Below, one piece after another: positions 10,384 through 19,994 of a DNA stretch of 64,000 bases. Each line of letters begins with the position of its first letter. The stretch's first letter is position 1. The notes under the pieces were generated by a model. The model ran no database searches and had not been told where the DNA came from. It was given only the letters and a program-made list of their open reading frames with translations. A program made the position numbers and the translations under genes. Source of the stretch: Oscarella lobularis (Eukaryota; Porifera; Homoscleromorpha; Homosclerophorida; Oscarellidae). The stretch covers positions 1,116,001 through 1,180,000 of the forward strand of contig NC_089176.1 in assembly GCF_947507565.1 (NCBI RefSeq), given 5' to 3'.

Positions 10384-13300
10384 ATGGACCCTCTACAAGA
10401 GAAAAGAGTCGGTCTTTTTTTGTATATATATATATATGTATTTATCAAAGCTTGGTTTTCTTTGCAGTTGCATCGACAGCTGCACCAGGCGTGCAAAGAC
10501 AACGACGTCGTCAAAGTCGACGCCATACTCGCCACCGGGCAAGCGAAAGTCGACTATCCGGACGAAGTAACGAAAAGCCCAATTTTTTTTAAAATTTCAA
10601 AAAAAATAACGGAATTCCTCTCTAGGACGGCCTGACGCCGTTGGATCACGCCGCCTTTCTCGGAAACACCGACATCGCGAGAGTTCTCCTTCGACATCAG
10701 GCGTCGATAAAGAGTCGAGCGAAGGTGAACCATCGGCAGTCTAATTATACGTCACGCAACAATCAGCATAAATCTGTTCGTCAGGACGGCGTCTGTCCGA
10801 TTCACACGGCCGCTCTCGGCGGAAGCGTCGAGATGCTGAAACTTCTGCTTCTCAACGGCGCCTCGACGGAGACGAAAACCGACGTATATTACAAAAAAAA
10901 AGATGTTCTCCCCTTTGTGTTTGCGTTCCTTGACAAATTGACGCGTAGGAGGGTCTCACCCCTTTGCACTACGCCGCCGACGGGCATCCGACTGTCGTGA
11001 AATTTCTCATCGATGCCGGGGCCAACGTCAATGCGACGACAAAGGTTCGATTCAAAGAGCTAAGAATATTCATCTTTTGAATTTCTTATTTTTAGCATGT
11101 CGGTTATACGCCTTTGCACAAGGCCGCTTTCGGCGGTCACACCGAAGTCGTCAAGATTCTCATAGGAGCGGGAGCCGATTTGGAAATCAAGAATACGGTA
11201 GACGGATAAAGATGACGACGTTTGGCCTGTTTGTTTACGTGTTCATGTTATTGTCTAGAATGGCAACACCGCTTTGCACGTGTCGTGTCGCGAAGGGCAC
11301 TTGCCTATAGCGAAGTTGCTCTACAGCAACGGAGCTTCGTTGCATGCCAAAAATAAGGTACAGTACGAGAAGCGTTCTCATTTATTGCAGTGGAAAAAAA
11401 CGGTCCACGCTCTTATCTTATTTTAGGCTTTCAAGACTCCTCGTCAGCTCGCTGAGGACGATCGACAGCTGGGTATCATCGCTTGGCTGAACAGTCTCAC
11501 GTCCGACGGTACAGTTAATACATTTCATATTTCAATTTTTCTGACGTCGTGTACGTGCCTTTCAGATTCTAGTGAAGTTGTCGTCGCCATCGAAGATTGC
11601 GCCGGCGGCATGGAAGACCACTTGGCGTTCGTCGAAGGCGACTTCATTACGGTGTTGAAGAAACCGTACGAAGACTGGTGGCTAGGCAAAGTCGGCAGCG
11701 AAGGAAAAGAGGGTCTCTTCTGCACTCTCTTGGTCGACACGCGACCATTTGGTACGAAGGAATCGTCAAAATGAAGAAATTCGTTTTTTTAATTAATATC
11801 GTCTCTATAGACCAAACCGAGGGATCGTTCAACGACGCAATGCGACAAGAGCAGAACAGCGCGAGTCGCTTCGTCGCCTTGAAGACCGAAGACTACACGA
11901 AAAAAGCGCTCGCTTCCGCTTCGTCGAGCCTTCGAACGGCACTCCACGAACTCGATCGCATTCCACTGCTCACGCAACGAGTAAGAGAAAAGATTTGAGA
12001 TAGAGCTAGAGACTTGATCGAATACACAGGAGTCTGCCTTGAGCCAGTTACCGGAATTTCAATCGAGGAGATTGCTCTATGCTGCGATGAAATGCCAATT
12101 GGCGAGAAGAGTAGTCGTCCTATATTGTATCTATCCGAGGCTTTGATTTTTTTTCTGGTCTTAGGACAAAGGAGCCGATGCTGCGGTTGACGATGCCGAA
12201 GTCGTTGCCATGGATTTCGTTCACGCCGCCATGCAATCGCACGATCGGCAAAATGCCGCGCTGAAGCAGAAAGTGAGCGAACTCGAGGCGTCCGGTCCGG
12301 CGGGAAAAGAACGCGCTCGACAAATCCAGATTGTTCTAAAGGAAAATTCGGAGAAGGTGAGAACGAAGGAAATAACTCAAATATCGTTTCAATATACGAA
12401 ACATTTATTTAGATGAAAGACTGGAAAGTGTTGATGACCAATTGCAGGCAAGCGCGAGTTTTCTGCGTGAGAGTCGTCTACAAACTCTGGGAAATGTTCT
12501 TGGGCTGCAAAGTGGGGTGACGCGAAGATTCGTGCAGGACAAATCATTTCATGAGCGCGCGTGTTGTCGTTTAGGCTATGCGAGAAGGGCTAAGAGACAG
12601 GACTCGAGATAACTGGGATAAATCCTGCTGCGCCATTTCCCTGCTGGGTGAAAAGATGTCAATGCCAGGTAAACAATTAGTCGTGCTCGTGTTCTTCTTT
12701 TTTTTTTGAAAAGTTTGTTCTTGTTATTCAGGCTTTTCGCTCTTTGTCGGTGCTGATCAAAAAAGCGATCTCATCAGTAGAGGAAATATTGCAGAAAAGG
12801 TACATATCATATTAGTGCGGGTATTTGACTTCCTTTTTCTCTCGAACAGGTTCGGAATGTAAATTCGCTTGTCCACTACGTATACACGATTGACGAAGTT
12901 TGCCTCGGCACGGCCCAAGCCATCGTCCACGCCTACATCAACCAGATCAAACAAGTGAGGTTTTGGGTGCCAGAGAAATCAGAATTACTGCAATATGAAC
13001 GCTCTCACCGATACAGTTGACTCCCGTCGGCGCCGCGTTGCTCGCAGACGGTGCAGTCTTGCAAATGATTGAATACCTCAAGCAGGATTGTCCAGAACCG
13101 CAGGGCACCTACATCACCGTCGAAGCCTTGAGCAGGTATTCGTCAGCTTGGCTTAGTGTTCGTATCCTTGATTTTATTCATTTTCAGGTCTATTGTCTTT
13201 GCAAGGCGAGGCAACGACGTCGCCAAAGCGCTGAAAAACCAGCAGCTACCGACTCTGAAAGCCGGCACGTCGCCGTGGACGATTCACGGCGTATTTCGTC

Positions 13301-14003
13301 TGACGGGAGTCCGCCTTCCAAACGCAAAGTAACGCGAAAAATCAATATCCCCAAAACTAAGAAATACCATCCGTGATGCGTAAAGGAAATACCGCGGTCG
13401 AGACACGAGAACTGATTTATACGGCTACCGAAACGGATCGTTGCTCGAAGCCCAAGAACTGTGCATGGCACCCGCCGGCGAAGAACACACCATCGGACCG
13501 ATGGGGGCAAGAAAAGAAAAGCCTCGATGGCATATCTAATAGATGAATTAATTATTTAGGGTCGCGGCAGCGTGACGCATTCGGCTATGACGCACACGCT
13601 CTATCGACGTCAGAACAGACGCGAACGAGCCGAAAAGCGTCAGCAGAATCGCGTCGATTCGTCGAGCATGACGGGCGGTCGGCCCGTCGCGCTGTCGAGC
13701 GCCTCTGGCAACCAAGTCGGTCCGCAATCGTCGCATTCGCCTCACGTCATGCAGAAGCAGACGTCCGGAGCGGCGCTACCGAAGCCGGACGCGTCGACCA
13801 GTGGCAGCATGCCGCGCAGCAAAACTGAGGGATCTCTTGCCGATAGCTTCGTTGCGCTTAGCTATCTCCACGGCAACGTTTCGCAACTGCAAGCCGGTGC
13901 CGAATTGAGTCAGGCTCAGCTTCGGGCCATGTTCGATCGCATGTGCGAACTGTCGGCCGAGGTGGACGAATTGAAGGGTCAGCTGAAGAGCAAAGAAGGT
14001 TGA
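10384..14003 (+). CDS. six-ankyrin/SH3 scaffold protein with unrecognised C-terminal half
   Basis: Twenty exons predicted: 10384-10407, 10468-10566, 10626-10724, 10785-10883, 10949-11044, 11096-11197, 11259-11357, 11427-11508, 11566-11751, 11811-11980, 12030-12110, 12165-12356, 12413-12466, 12575-12668, 12732-12799, 12850-12954, 13017-13135, 13188-13328, 13386-13506, 13560-14003; total 824 residues in one consistent frame. Repeats 1-6 each sit almost exactly on one 96-102 base exon. An SH3 domain follows (about residues 230-295: EDHLAFVEGDFITVLKK, EDWWLGKVG, EGLFC). The order ankyrin x6 then SH3 is as in caskins, but I do not find the SAM domains; instead there is about 500 residues of helical then Ser-rich sequence. 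The intron 13507-13559 has a GC donor. Likely a cytoplasmic scaffold; the exon ending at 12466 is uncertain. Confidence 0.8.
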
Positions 14004-14275
14004 CTGGGTAGTAATTAAGAAATGCGATTTTCCTCTTTTTTCTGTCGTTTCTGACGTAGGTTTTTTAGACCGGTCACTTATTGGTTTTTAATACGATGGT
14101 TTGTATATGTGGTGCTTTTTCTTCGCGTGTCTTATCTCGTAAGTGTGGAGGTCACACGTTTAATTAACGATTTTCAGAAGTTATTAATCCAATGGCGTGT
14201 ACACGTGAGCGACGACGTCGCATCCCCGGATTAGTGTGATCGTTAGCGACTCTTTCTCGCCTTTTCCGCTGCACT

Positions 14276-14605
14276 ATGGTAAGCCAGACGTCGAAATCGG
14301 CTTTCTGTGCACGTTGCTAGTGCACAGCGACCGTTTGAAGTCGTCAGCGCTAACCGGGGCCTCTTTAGGACCTGTCCTCGATGTCTCGCTACGCGAGTCC
14401 GGTAAATCCGGCCGTCTATCCTACTCTATCCGTCGTTCTTCTGACCTTCGGGCTATTTTTCATGGCCTGGTTCTTCGTATACGAAGTGACGTCGAACAAA
14501 TACACGAAAGTGCTTCACAAAGAGCTGATCGTCGCGCTCGTCGCCTCCGTCTTTCTCGGCTTCGGCGTTCTCTTTCTGCTTCTATGGGTTGGAATTTACG
14601 TATGA
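14276..14605 (+). CDS. TMEM258: TMEM258, oligosaccharyltransferase subunit
   Basis: A 79-residue membrane protein of the ER oligosaccharyltransferase complex, needed for N-glycosylation. The main exon is 14369-14605; the start codon sits alone at 14276-14278 at the end of exon 1, followed by a 90-base intron. The joined protein starts [17 protein letters not shown] and ends [10 protein letters not shown], has two membrane helices and is exactly the human length (79). Sequence identity to the human protein as I remember it is very high across [24 protein letters not shown] and [16 protein letters not shown] polyadenylation signal lies at 14688-14693. Confidence 0.96.
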
Positions 14606-14687
14606 CCGTCGTAGGAGACGCGAGACGTTGGGGGCTGCATGGCAATAGCGTAGTACTGTGCAACAACCAACCCTCTTTCTTTCTCTC

Positions 14688-14693
14688 AATAAA
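14688..14693 (+). promoter_or_regulatory. polyadenylation signal AATAAA of TMEM258
   Basis: Canonical hexamer 82 bases after the TMEM258 stop, before the next plus-strand gene. Confidence 0.65.
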
Positions 14694-14945
14694 GTATTTT
14701 GAAAATAGAAGATACTTTTAGATACTTGTTTGCGAGGGGGAATTTTCCAATCCTGTTCTACTAAAATTTGATTTAGTCTCACGGTAAGGAAACTACGAGC
14801 TCTATTATGGGTTTTTGTTCTGGCTGCACACCACTGTACATCATTTTCATTTTCTCTTCGGTTTACTGTTTCTTTGGCTTTTCTGCAAAGTTATCCGGGA
14901 CGCCTTCGCGTTGGCATTTTTTGATTTAGCGCGCGGTAAATCACG

Positions 14946-15956
14946 ATGGCCGAGCGTGACCGACGAACTCGCTCCTCGACGGCTCGCACGCGTCTCGACG
15001 CCCTTCTCGACGATCTCGTCGAGAACCCGAAGACGCCGTCACTTCCCGACGCGAACGACGCGGACGACGACGTCTCCGTCGTTGCCGCAGCGACGCCATC
15101 GGCGTCGGCGTCGACATCAGACCTATCGCTCGTCGTCGACGCGCGCGCTGCGTCGCCGCGAAAGGCGCCGACGCTTCACGGCCGATCGCCTCGCAAGCGA
15201 CGTCGTCGCGGCGGCGAAATGCGACCAGACACGCCCATCGGTAAATTAGCGGCGGCGGCGGCGGCGGCGACGTCGACGTCGGCGGGGGGGAACGTAGGAG
15301 GCCACGCCCACGTTATGAAACTATTCGATCGGAGCGTAGACTTGGCTCAATTCGACGAGCGCACGCCCATGTATCGGCTTTGTCATTCGTGGATGCGAAA
15401 CAATCCGAATGAGAGGCACAATGACGACGGCGGCGGCGGCGGCGGCGGCGGCGGCGACACCGCGTCGCCGTTGCCGCCTCTCTTGTCGTCCACGTTGCGC
15501 AGCGGTGTGGATATTAGTAGTCAAAAAATTGACTTTTCTTCAACAGCCGATATAGACATGGATAGTTCGGTTGGGCCCCTTTTGGCTGCGGCGGCTGTCG
15601 CTGAAGCGGAAGAGAAGAAGCGTCAACGGTATTGGGATTTGCCGGCACCAGGCGGTTATCAGGGTGGTGACGGCGACGACGACGACGGGGAGTTGTTGCC
15701 GGCTGATTTGCCGGTGACGTCTCGACTAGATTGGGCGACTATTCAAAGCGACGGGGAAGCGCTGCCTGAGCGAGGTGAACTGCTACGCGAACACCAGACG
15801 CGATGGAGACGCGTGCAAGCGGCGTGGAAAGGGCATTCCCATCGAAAGCAAACTCGGTTTGCGAGTAGTCTCGATCTGCTGAAAGAGATTTGGCATCAAC
15901 AGCAACAGCAACAGCAACAACAGGAGCAGCAGTCCAGCATCGATGCCGGTCCGTAG
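14946..15956 (+). CDS. LIN37: LIN37, subunit of the MuvB/DREAM cell-cycle complex
   Basis: A single open frame of 336 residues. LIN37 is a core MuvB subunit that helps DREAM repress cell-cycle genes in quiescence. The diagnostic block is at about residues 122-155 (VMKLFDRSVDLAQF, then TPMYRLCHSWMRNNP), nearly identical to animal LIN37. A second conserved block near the C-terminus contains RWRRVQAAWKGHSHRKQ and LDLLKEIW. Between them are low-complexity stretches: poly-Ala near 100, poly-Gly near 160, an acidic run near 245 and a poly-Gln tail. It has no intron although most neighbours have many. It lies about 340 bases after TMEM258 on the same strand. Confidence 0.93.
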   Translation: MAERDRRTRSSTARTRLDALLDDLVENPKTPSLPDANDADDDVSVVAAATPSASASTSDLSLVVDARAASPRKAPTLHGRSPRKRRRRGGEMRPDTPIGKLAAAAAAATSTSAGGNVGGHAHVMKLFDRSVDLAQFDERTPMYRLCHSWMRNNPNERHNDDGGGGGGGGGDTASPLPPLLSSTLRSGVDISSQKIDFSSTADIDMDSSVGPLLAAAAVAEAEEKKRQRYWDLPAPGGYQGGDGDDDDGELLPADLPVTSRLDWATIQSDGEALPERGELLREHQTRWRRVQAAWKGHSHRKQTRFASSLDLLKEIWHQQQQQQQQQEQQSSIDAGP

Positions 15957-16216
15957 GAGGATGGGACACAATACGCACAAACGCTTGTTCATACATTGTA
16001 CTGTAATTTTTTTATATTCATCCGTCACATTTTGATTCAGTTTTGTTTAAATTAAAAGATTTAATCAAAGCCTCCACGGAGTAACGTGGGCACGGCCTCG
16101 GCTTCAGGCAGCGCTGAACGCATCTCAAGGTAAAATAGGAGACGTGCATGGTGAAGCGTCTCTCGTTTGTGTGTGGGGGCAAGGCTGCTCAGGTGATCCA
16201 CCTATATAGATGAACT

Positions 16217-17230
16217 ATGCTCAGTGTTGTTTTCTTTCTCGCTTTCGCCGTCGCCGTGGAAGCGACGAAGCTCTACGCTCTCGCTCAAGATCACTCGCCC
16301 GCCTTTCCCATAGCGTTCACTCGTCGTTCGTCCGTTTTTGAAATTGACGTCGACGACGGTAGCGTTCGTCTTGTCTGGAACGACACCCTTCAGTACGGCG
16401 CCGACTTCTGCGCTTTTGCCGCGCCCTCCTTTCAAAACGAAACCTTGTATCTTTTAACTGGCTCATCGTCGCTTAAAATGATTGACATGGAAACGGGTAA
16501 GTCGGTGCGAGATATCGGTGTTTCGAGTCAAGATCCGCCGCGATGGTACAGTGCGCTTGCCTTCGACGAAAGCAATGGGAGAATTGAAGGTATCTGCAAT
16601 GCATCAGACGGTTGGCCCATGGGACGTCAGTGGTTCACTATTGATATGACGACAGGTAAATTGACGTATTCTAAGGCACTCCCGCTGCTTGACAGCTCGT
16701 CTCTGAGTTCATCGTGTCTTTTCAGTTCGTCTCTTGAGACGAACTCGTCAAGGCTCTTCTGGTACTTGAACGATAATCGTCAGATCATTGGATTTGACGT
16801 TGATAACGGTTCAATTTGTTTTGTGGGATTCGCTAACGTTCTGGGATTCCACTATGATCCCGGACGGGAAAAAATGTACGGGATAAAGTTATCTGACGGC
16901 TCGTTTCTACCTGTTGTCGTGACCCAAGTAAATCTTGTCGGCCCCGATCAGAAGACACCACCAGAACCACCGGAAAAAGTCCTTCACTATCTTCCAAGTA
17001 ATCTTACGTTGGCAGGAGCGGGCGTCAGTGTTCTAGATCACGTCAATCAAATTCTCTATCTACTAATGTCAGATCAAAAGAAGGAAGGCTATCTGCCGCC
17101 CTTACCCAATATGATGGCAGCAGTGGATATGAAAAGTGGAAACGTGACGACGAAAAAGCTAGACATCAAATCGTTCACTTACTTAGCCTCAAACGAATTT
17201 CTCTTTTCCCGCCTTTTTGTCAATCAATAA
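16217..17230 (+). CDS. secreted glycoprotein, probably beta-rich, unknown function
   Basis: Single-exon 337-residue protein. Residues 1-17 form a clear signal peptide (hydrophobic VVFFLAFAVAV). There is no later membrane helix, so it should be secreted. At least seven N-glycosylation sequons are visible (for example NDT, NET, NAS, NSS, NGS, NLT, NVT). Repeating short segments of the type FEIDVDDGSV, IDMETGKSV, IDMTTGKLT, VDMKSGNVT suggest a beta-propeller of about six blades; this is inference. I recognise no family. Its last 100 codons were copied by the adjacent tandem duplication and survive as a fragment at 18419-18690. Confidence 0.75.
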   Translation: MLSVVFFLAFAVAVEATKLYALAQDHSPAFPIAFTRRSSVFEIDVDDGSVRLVWNDTLQYGADFCAFAAPSFQNETLYLLTGSSSLKMIDMETGKSVRDIGVSSQDPPRWYSALAFDESNGRIEGICNASDGWPMGRQWFTIDMTTGKLTYSKALPLLDSSSLSSSCLFSSSLETNSSRLFWYLNDNRQIIGFDVDNGSICFVGFANVLGFHYDPGREKMYGIKLSDGSFLPVVVTQVNLVGPDQKTPPEPPEKVLHYLPSNLTLAGAGVSVLDHVNQILYLLMSDQKKEGYLPPLPNMMAAVDMKSGNVTTKKLDIKSFTYLASNEFLFSRLFVNQ

Positions 17231-18416
17231 AAAGATATGAGGTCAAGAAACCGCGTGTAATTTAATTAACCTCCAGCTCCCCGTACAGTTTGGTGACACC
17301 ACACCCCCAATCAGAATGACGAATGACGGCTTGCCGTACTTGCGCCGTCCGCACGGCGGCGTGCACGGCTACGATCAAGACTGTTTGCTAATTACGTCAC
17401 CGGACGCGCTCACGACGTCGCGATACTCGATAGTCGGTCGTAAGCCGTGGGACGGCATTTCGGACGACAACGACGTTCACGAATACGAACTTCGTACAAT
17501 TTCACACAAATTCGAAGGCGATCCTCATCGGACGCGCTGTCGGCATCATGTCATCGAACTGCACAAGGAACGGTTTCAAAGGGACAAAAATTGCCTATTA
17601 GAGGAAATAGAGACTTTTCTAAAACAATGCAGCAAACCAGGAGGTTAGACCTAATGAGATATTGACTTGACTAATTTGTTGCTTATTTTGTCGTCTAGCA
17701 ACTTTGTGGTATTGTGGAGCTTCTGAAATGTTCACTGGAAATTGGTGGTGTCATGGTTTTGAAAGTCCCATCGACTTTTCTGACATAAGTCAAATCTACA
17801 TGCGATCTTTTCGGCCGAAAATTTTGACAATTGTTCCTGACTGTTCCTATTCGGGTAATTGGGTGTTCGACTGCGCTCGCTTCTTGGACAAGGAGGGCAT
17901 ACCGGCTTGTGGGCACAAGGTGCGTGAGAAAAACTATTTGATCAAGGTTTTTGCTTCGTGCAGAGCGAATCAAGTGGCCCGAGCCGGCTGGTTTGCCACT
18001 CACGGCGTTCGAAATGGAGATGACGGCGTCCTTGGCTTTGGGTGCAATTTCCTTGAAGGACAACGTCCTATTTCAATAGATTTCAGTATGTTGACCTGTC
18101 TCATGGACGTTGATGATGTAGCGAAATGCAAGGCTACACCGTCATGGAAATGGGAAGAACGTGTCCAACAATCATCATCGCATCTCTATCTAGTTCGAGG
18201 AAGTGATAAGCACAAACAAAGGCCTGCATGGCATTATGTGCTTGTATATAAGAGCAGGCTCTCGTCATTTTTATGCAAAACGCAAGGGGGCTCTTTGGAC
18301 GTAGCACAATATGGCATTGTACTTGAAAGTGGATGGGGTACGGAGCCGCCAAATCCTATACGACACCTTATTGACTGTCGATTTAGTTAGTGCCATTTTT
18401 ATCTAATTATTGAGTT
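16919..18416 (+). repeat. 1.5-kb tandem duplication, first copy
   Basis: The stretch from within the secreted-protein gene to the end of the first caspase-fold gene reappears at 18417-19900 in the same orientation, offset by about 1500 bases. The copies differ by many substitutions and small indels, so the event is older than the 3-kb duplication farther on. Confidence 0.85.
17316..18390 (+). CDS. caspase-fold protein 1, expected catalytic residues missing
   Basis: Two exons, 17316-17643 and 17699-18390, 339 residues. After a 100-residue N-terminal region there is a caspase/hemoglobinase-like (peptidase C14) pattern: a strand ending LWYCGAS with TGNWW, then DFSDISQIY, then the strand and loop ILTIVPDCSYSGNWV. 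In active relatives the first strand ends in a GHG motif (catalytic His) and the loop reads D-S/C-C-H/Y-S-G with the catalytic Cys third. Here those positions are Ala and Ser, so the dyad appears lost. The assignment to the fold is from remembered motif spacing and is not certain. It has a paralog just downstream. Confidence 0.68.
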
Positions 18417-18418
18417 TG

Positions 18419-18690
18419 ACCCAAGTAAATCTTGTTGGATCAGAAGACACCACCAGAACCATATCCATATCTTCCAAATAATCTTACGTTGGCAGGAGCG
18501 GGCGTCAGTGTTCTAGATCACGCCAATCAAATTCTCTATCTACTAATGTCAGATCAGAAGAAGGAAGGCTATCAGCCAATATGATGGCAGCAGTGGATAT
18601 GAAAAGCGGAAACGTGACGACGAAAAAGCTAGACTTCAAAACTTAGCCTCAAACGAATTTCTGTTTTCTCGCCTTTTTGTCAATCAATAA
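18419..18690 (+). pseudogene. duplicated 3' fragment of the secreted-protein gene
   Basis: Matches the last part of the gene at 16217-17230, from the VTQVNLVG region to the shared ending LFVNQ and stop. It lacks the 5' two thirds, including the signal peptide, and has several internal deletions that break the frame. A by-product of the tandem duplication. Confidence 0.85.
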
Positions 18691-18817
18691 CTGAGCATCA
18701 TCAAAAGATATGACGTCGTGAAACCACGGGTAATACAATCAGGGATACAATTAACCTTCAGCTCCCCGTATAATAATAGGTGACCACTCCGCTCACCACT
18801 CCCAGTCCCCAGTCAGA

Positions 18818-19869
18818 ATGACGAATGACGGCTTGCCGTACTTGCGCCATCCGCACGGCGGCGTGCACGGCTACGATCAAGACTGCCTGCTAATCACGTC
18901 ACCGGACGCACCCATGACGTCGCGATACTCGATAGTCGGTCGCAAGCCGTGGGACGGCGTTTCGAGCGAAGACGTTCACGAGTACGAACTTCGCACCATC
19001 TTGCACAAATTCGAAGGCGATTTTCATCGGGCTCGCTGTCGGCATAACGTGATCGAACTGCACAAAGAACGGTTTCAAAGGGATAAGAATTATCTTTTAG
19101 AGGAAATAGAGATTTTCCTAAAACAATGCACAAAACCAGGAGGTTAGACTTCATTTAGGGGTTTAATTAATTAATTAATTAATTGTTCGTAGCTACTTTG
19201 TGGTATTGTGGAGCTTCTGAGATCTTCACTGGAAATTGGTGGTGTCATGGCTTGGGAAGTCCCATTGATTTTTCAGACATTTTTCAAATCTATCTTCGGT
19301 CTTTTCAGCAAAAAATTCTAACAATTGTTTCTGACTGTCCATATTCGGGTAATTGGGTACTTGAGTTTGCTTGCGCCTTGGATAAGGAGGGAATACCGGC
19401 TTGTGGACACAAGCTACGAGAGAAAAACTATTTGATCAAGGTTTTTGCTTCATGCAGATCATATCAAGTGGCTCGGGCTGGCTGGTTTGCCACTCACGGT
19501 GTTCGACTTGGACAGGATAATATACTTGGGTTTGGATGTACTTCCATTGAGGGACAAATTCCTCTTATAAAAGATTTTAGTATCTTGACCTGTCTTATGG
19601 ACGTCGATGACATAGCAAAATGCAAAGCTAGACCATGGTGGAAATGGGTGGAACGTATTAAGGCACGTACCTATATAGTTCGAGGAACTGATAAAAAGAG
19701 GCCCGCATGGCATTATGTGCTCGTGTACGAGAGCATGGTTTCATCATTTTTAGCAAAGGTTGAAGGGGGCTGCGTGGATGTGGCAAAGTACGGAATTGTC
19801 ATTGACAGTGGGTGGGGCAAAGACCCACCAAATCCTAGAAAACACTTGATTGACTCTCGATTTGCGTAG
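18818..19869 (+). CDS. caspase-fold protein 2, expected catalytic residues missing
   Basis: Exons 18818-19142 and 19193-19869, 333 residues, paralog of the gene at 17316 with the same intron position and phase. The same elements are present: LWYCGAS, FTGNWW, DFSDIFQIY, and ILTIVSDCPYSGNWV. The position of the catalytic Cys is Pro here (Ser in the first copy) and the His position is again Ala. The rest of the protein, including the C-terminal RPAWHYVLVYES and SGWGKDPPNP stretches, is well kept and the frame is open. This suggests a constrained, non-proteolytic role rather than decay; that is inference. Confidence 0.68.
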
Positions 19870-19994
19870 TTAATCTAATGTGAGTCATTGTTGAATATAC
19901 ACCGTTTTTTAAAATGTCTGCGCGTGCGCATTTCTATTGACGAACCCCGCCTTCAAACGTTTTCCTAAGCAACGACACAACCGATTGTCGTGCG

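Larger units (their letters stand above)
18417..19900 (+). repeat. 1.5-kb tandem duplication, second copy
   Basis: Second copy of 16919-18416. It contains the broken tail of the secreted-protein gene and the second caspase-fold gene. The intron of the second gene is extended by a TTAA repeat at about 19163-19183. Confidence 0.85.

Noticed and set aside
12420-12535. GC donor at the end of the exon near 12450 in the ankyrin-SH3 gene
   Set aside because: A normal GTGAGA donor at 12467 keeps frame, so it was not counted among GC-AG introns.
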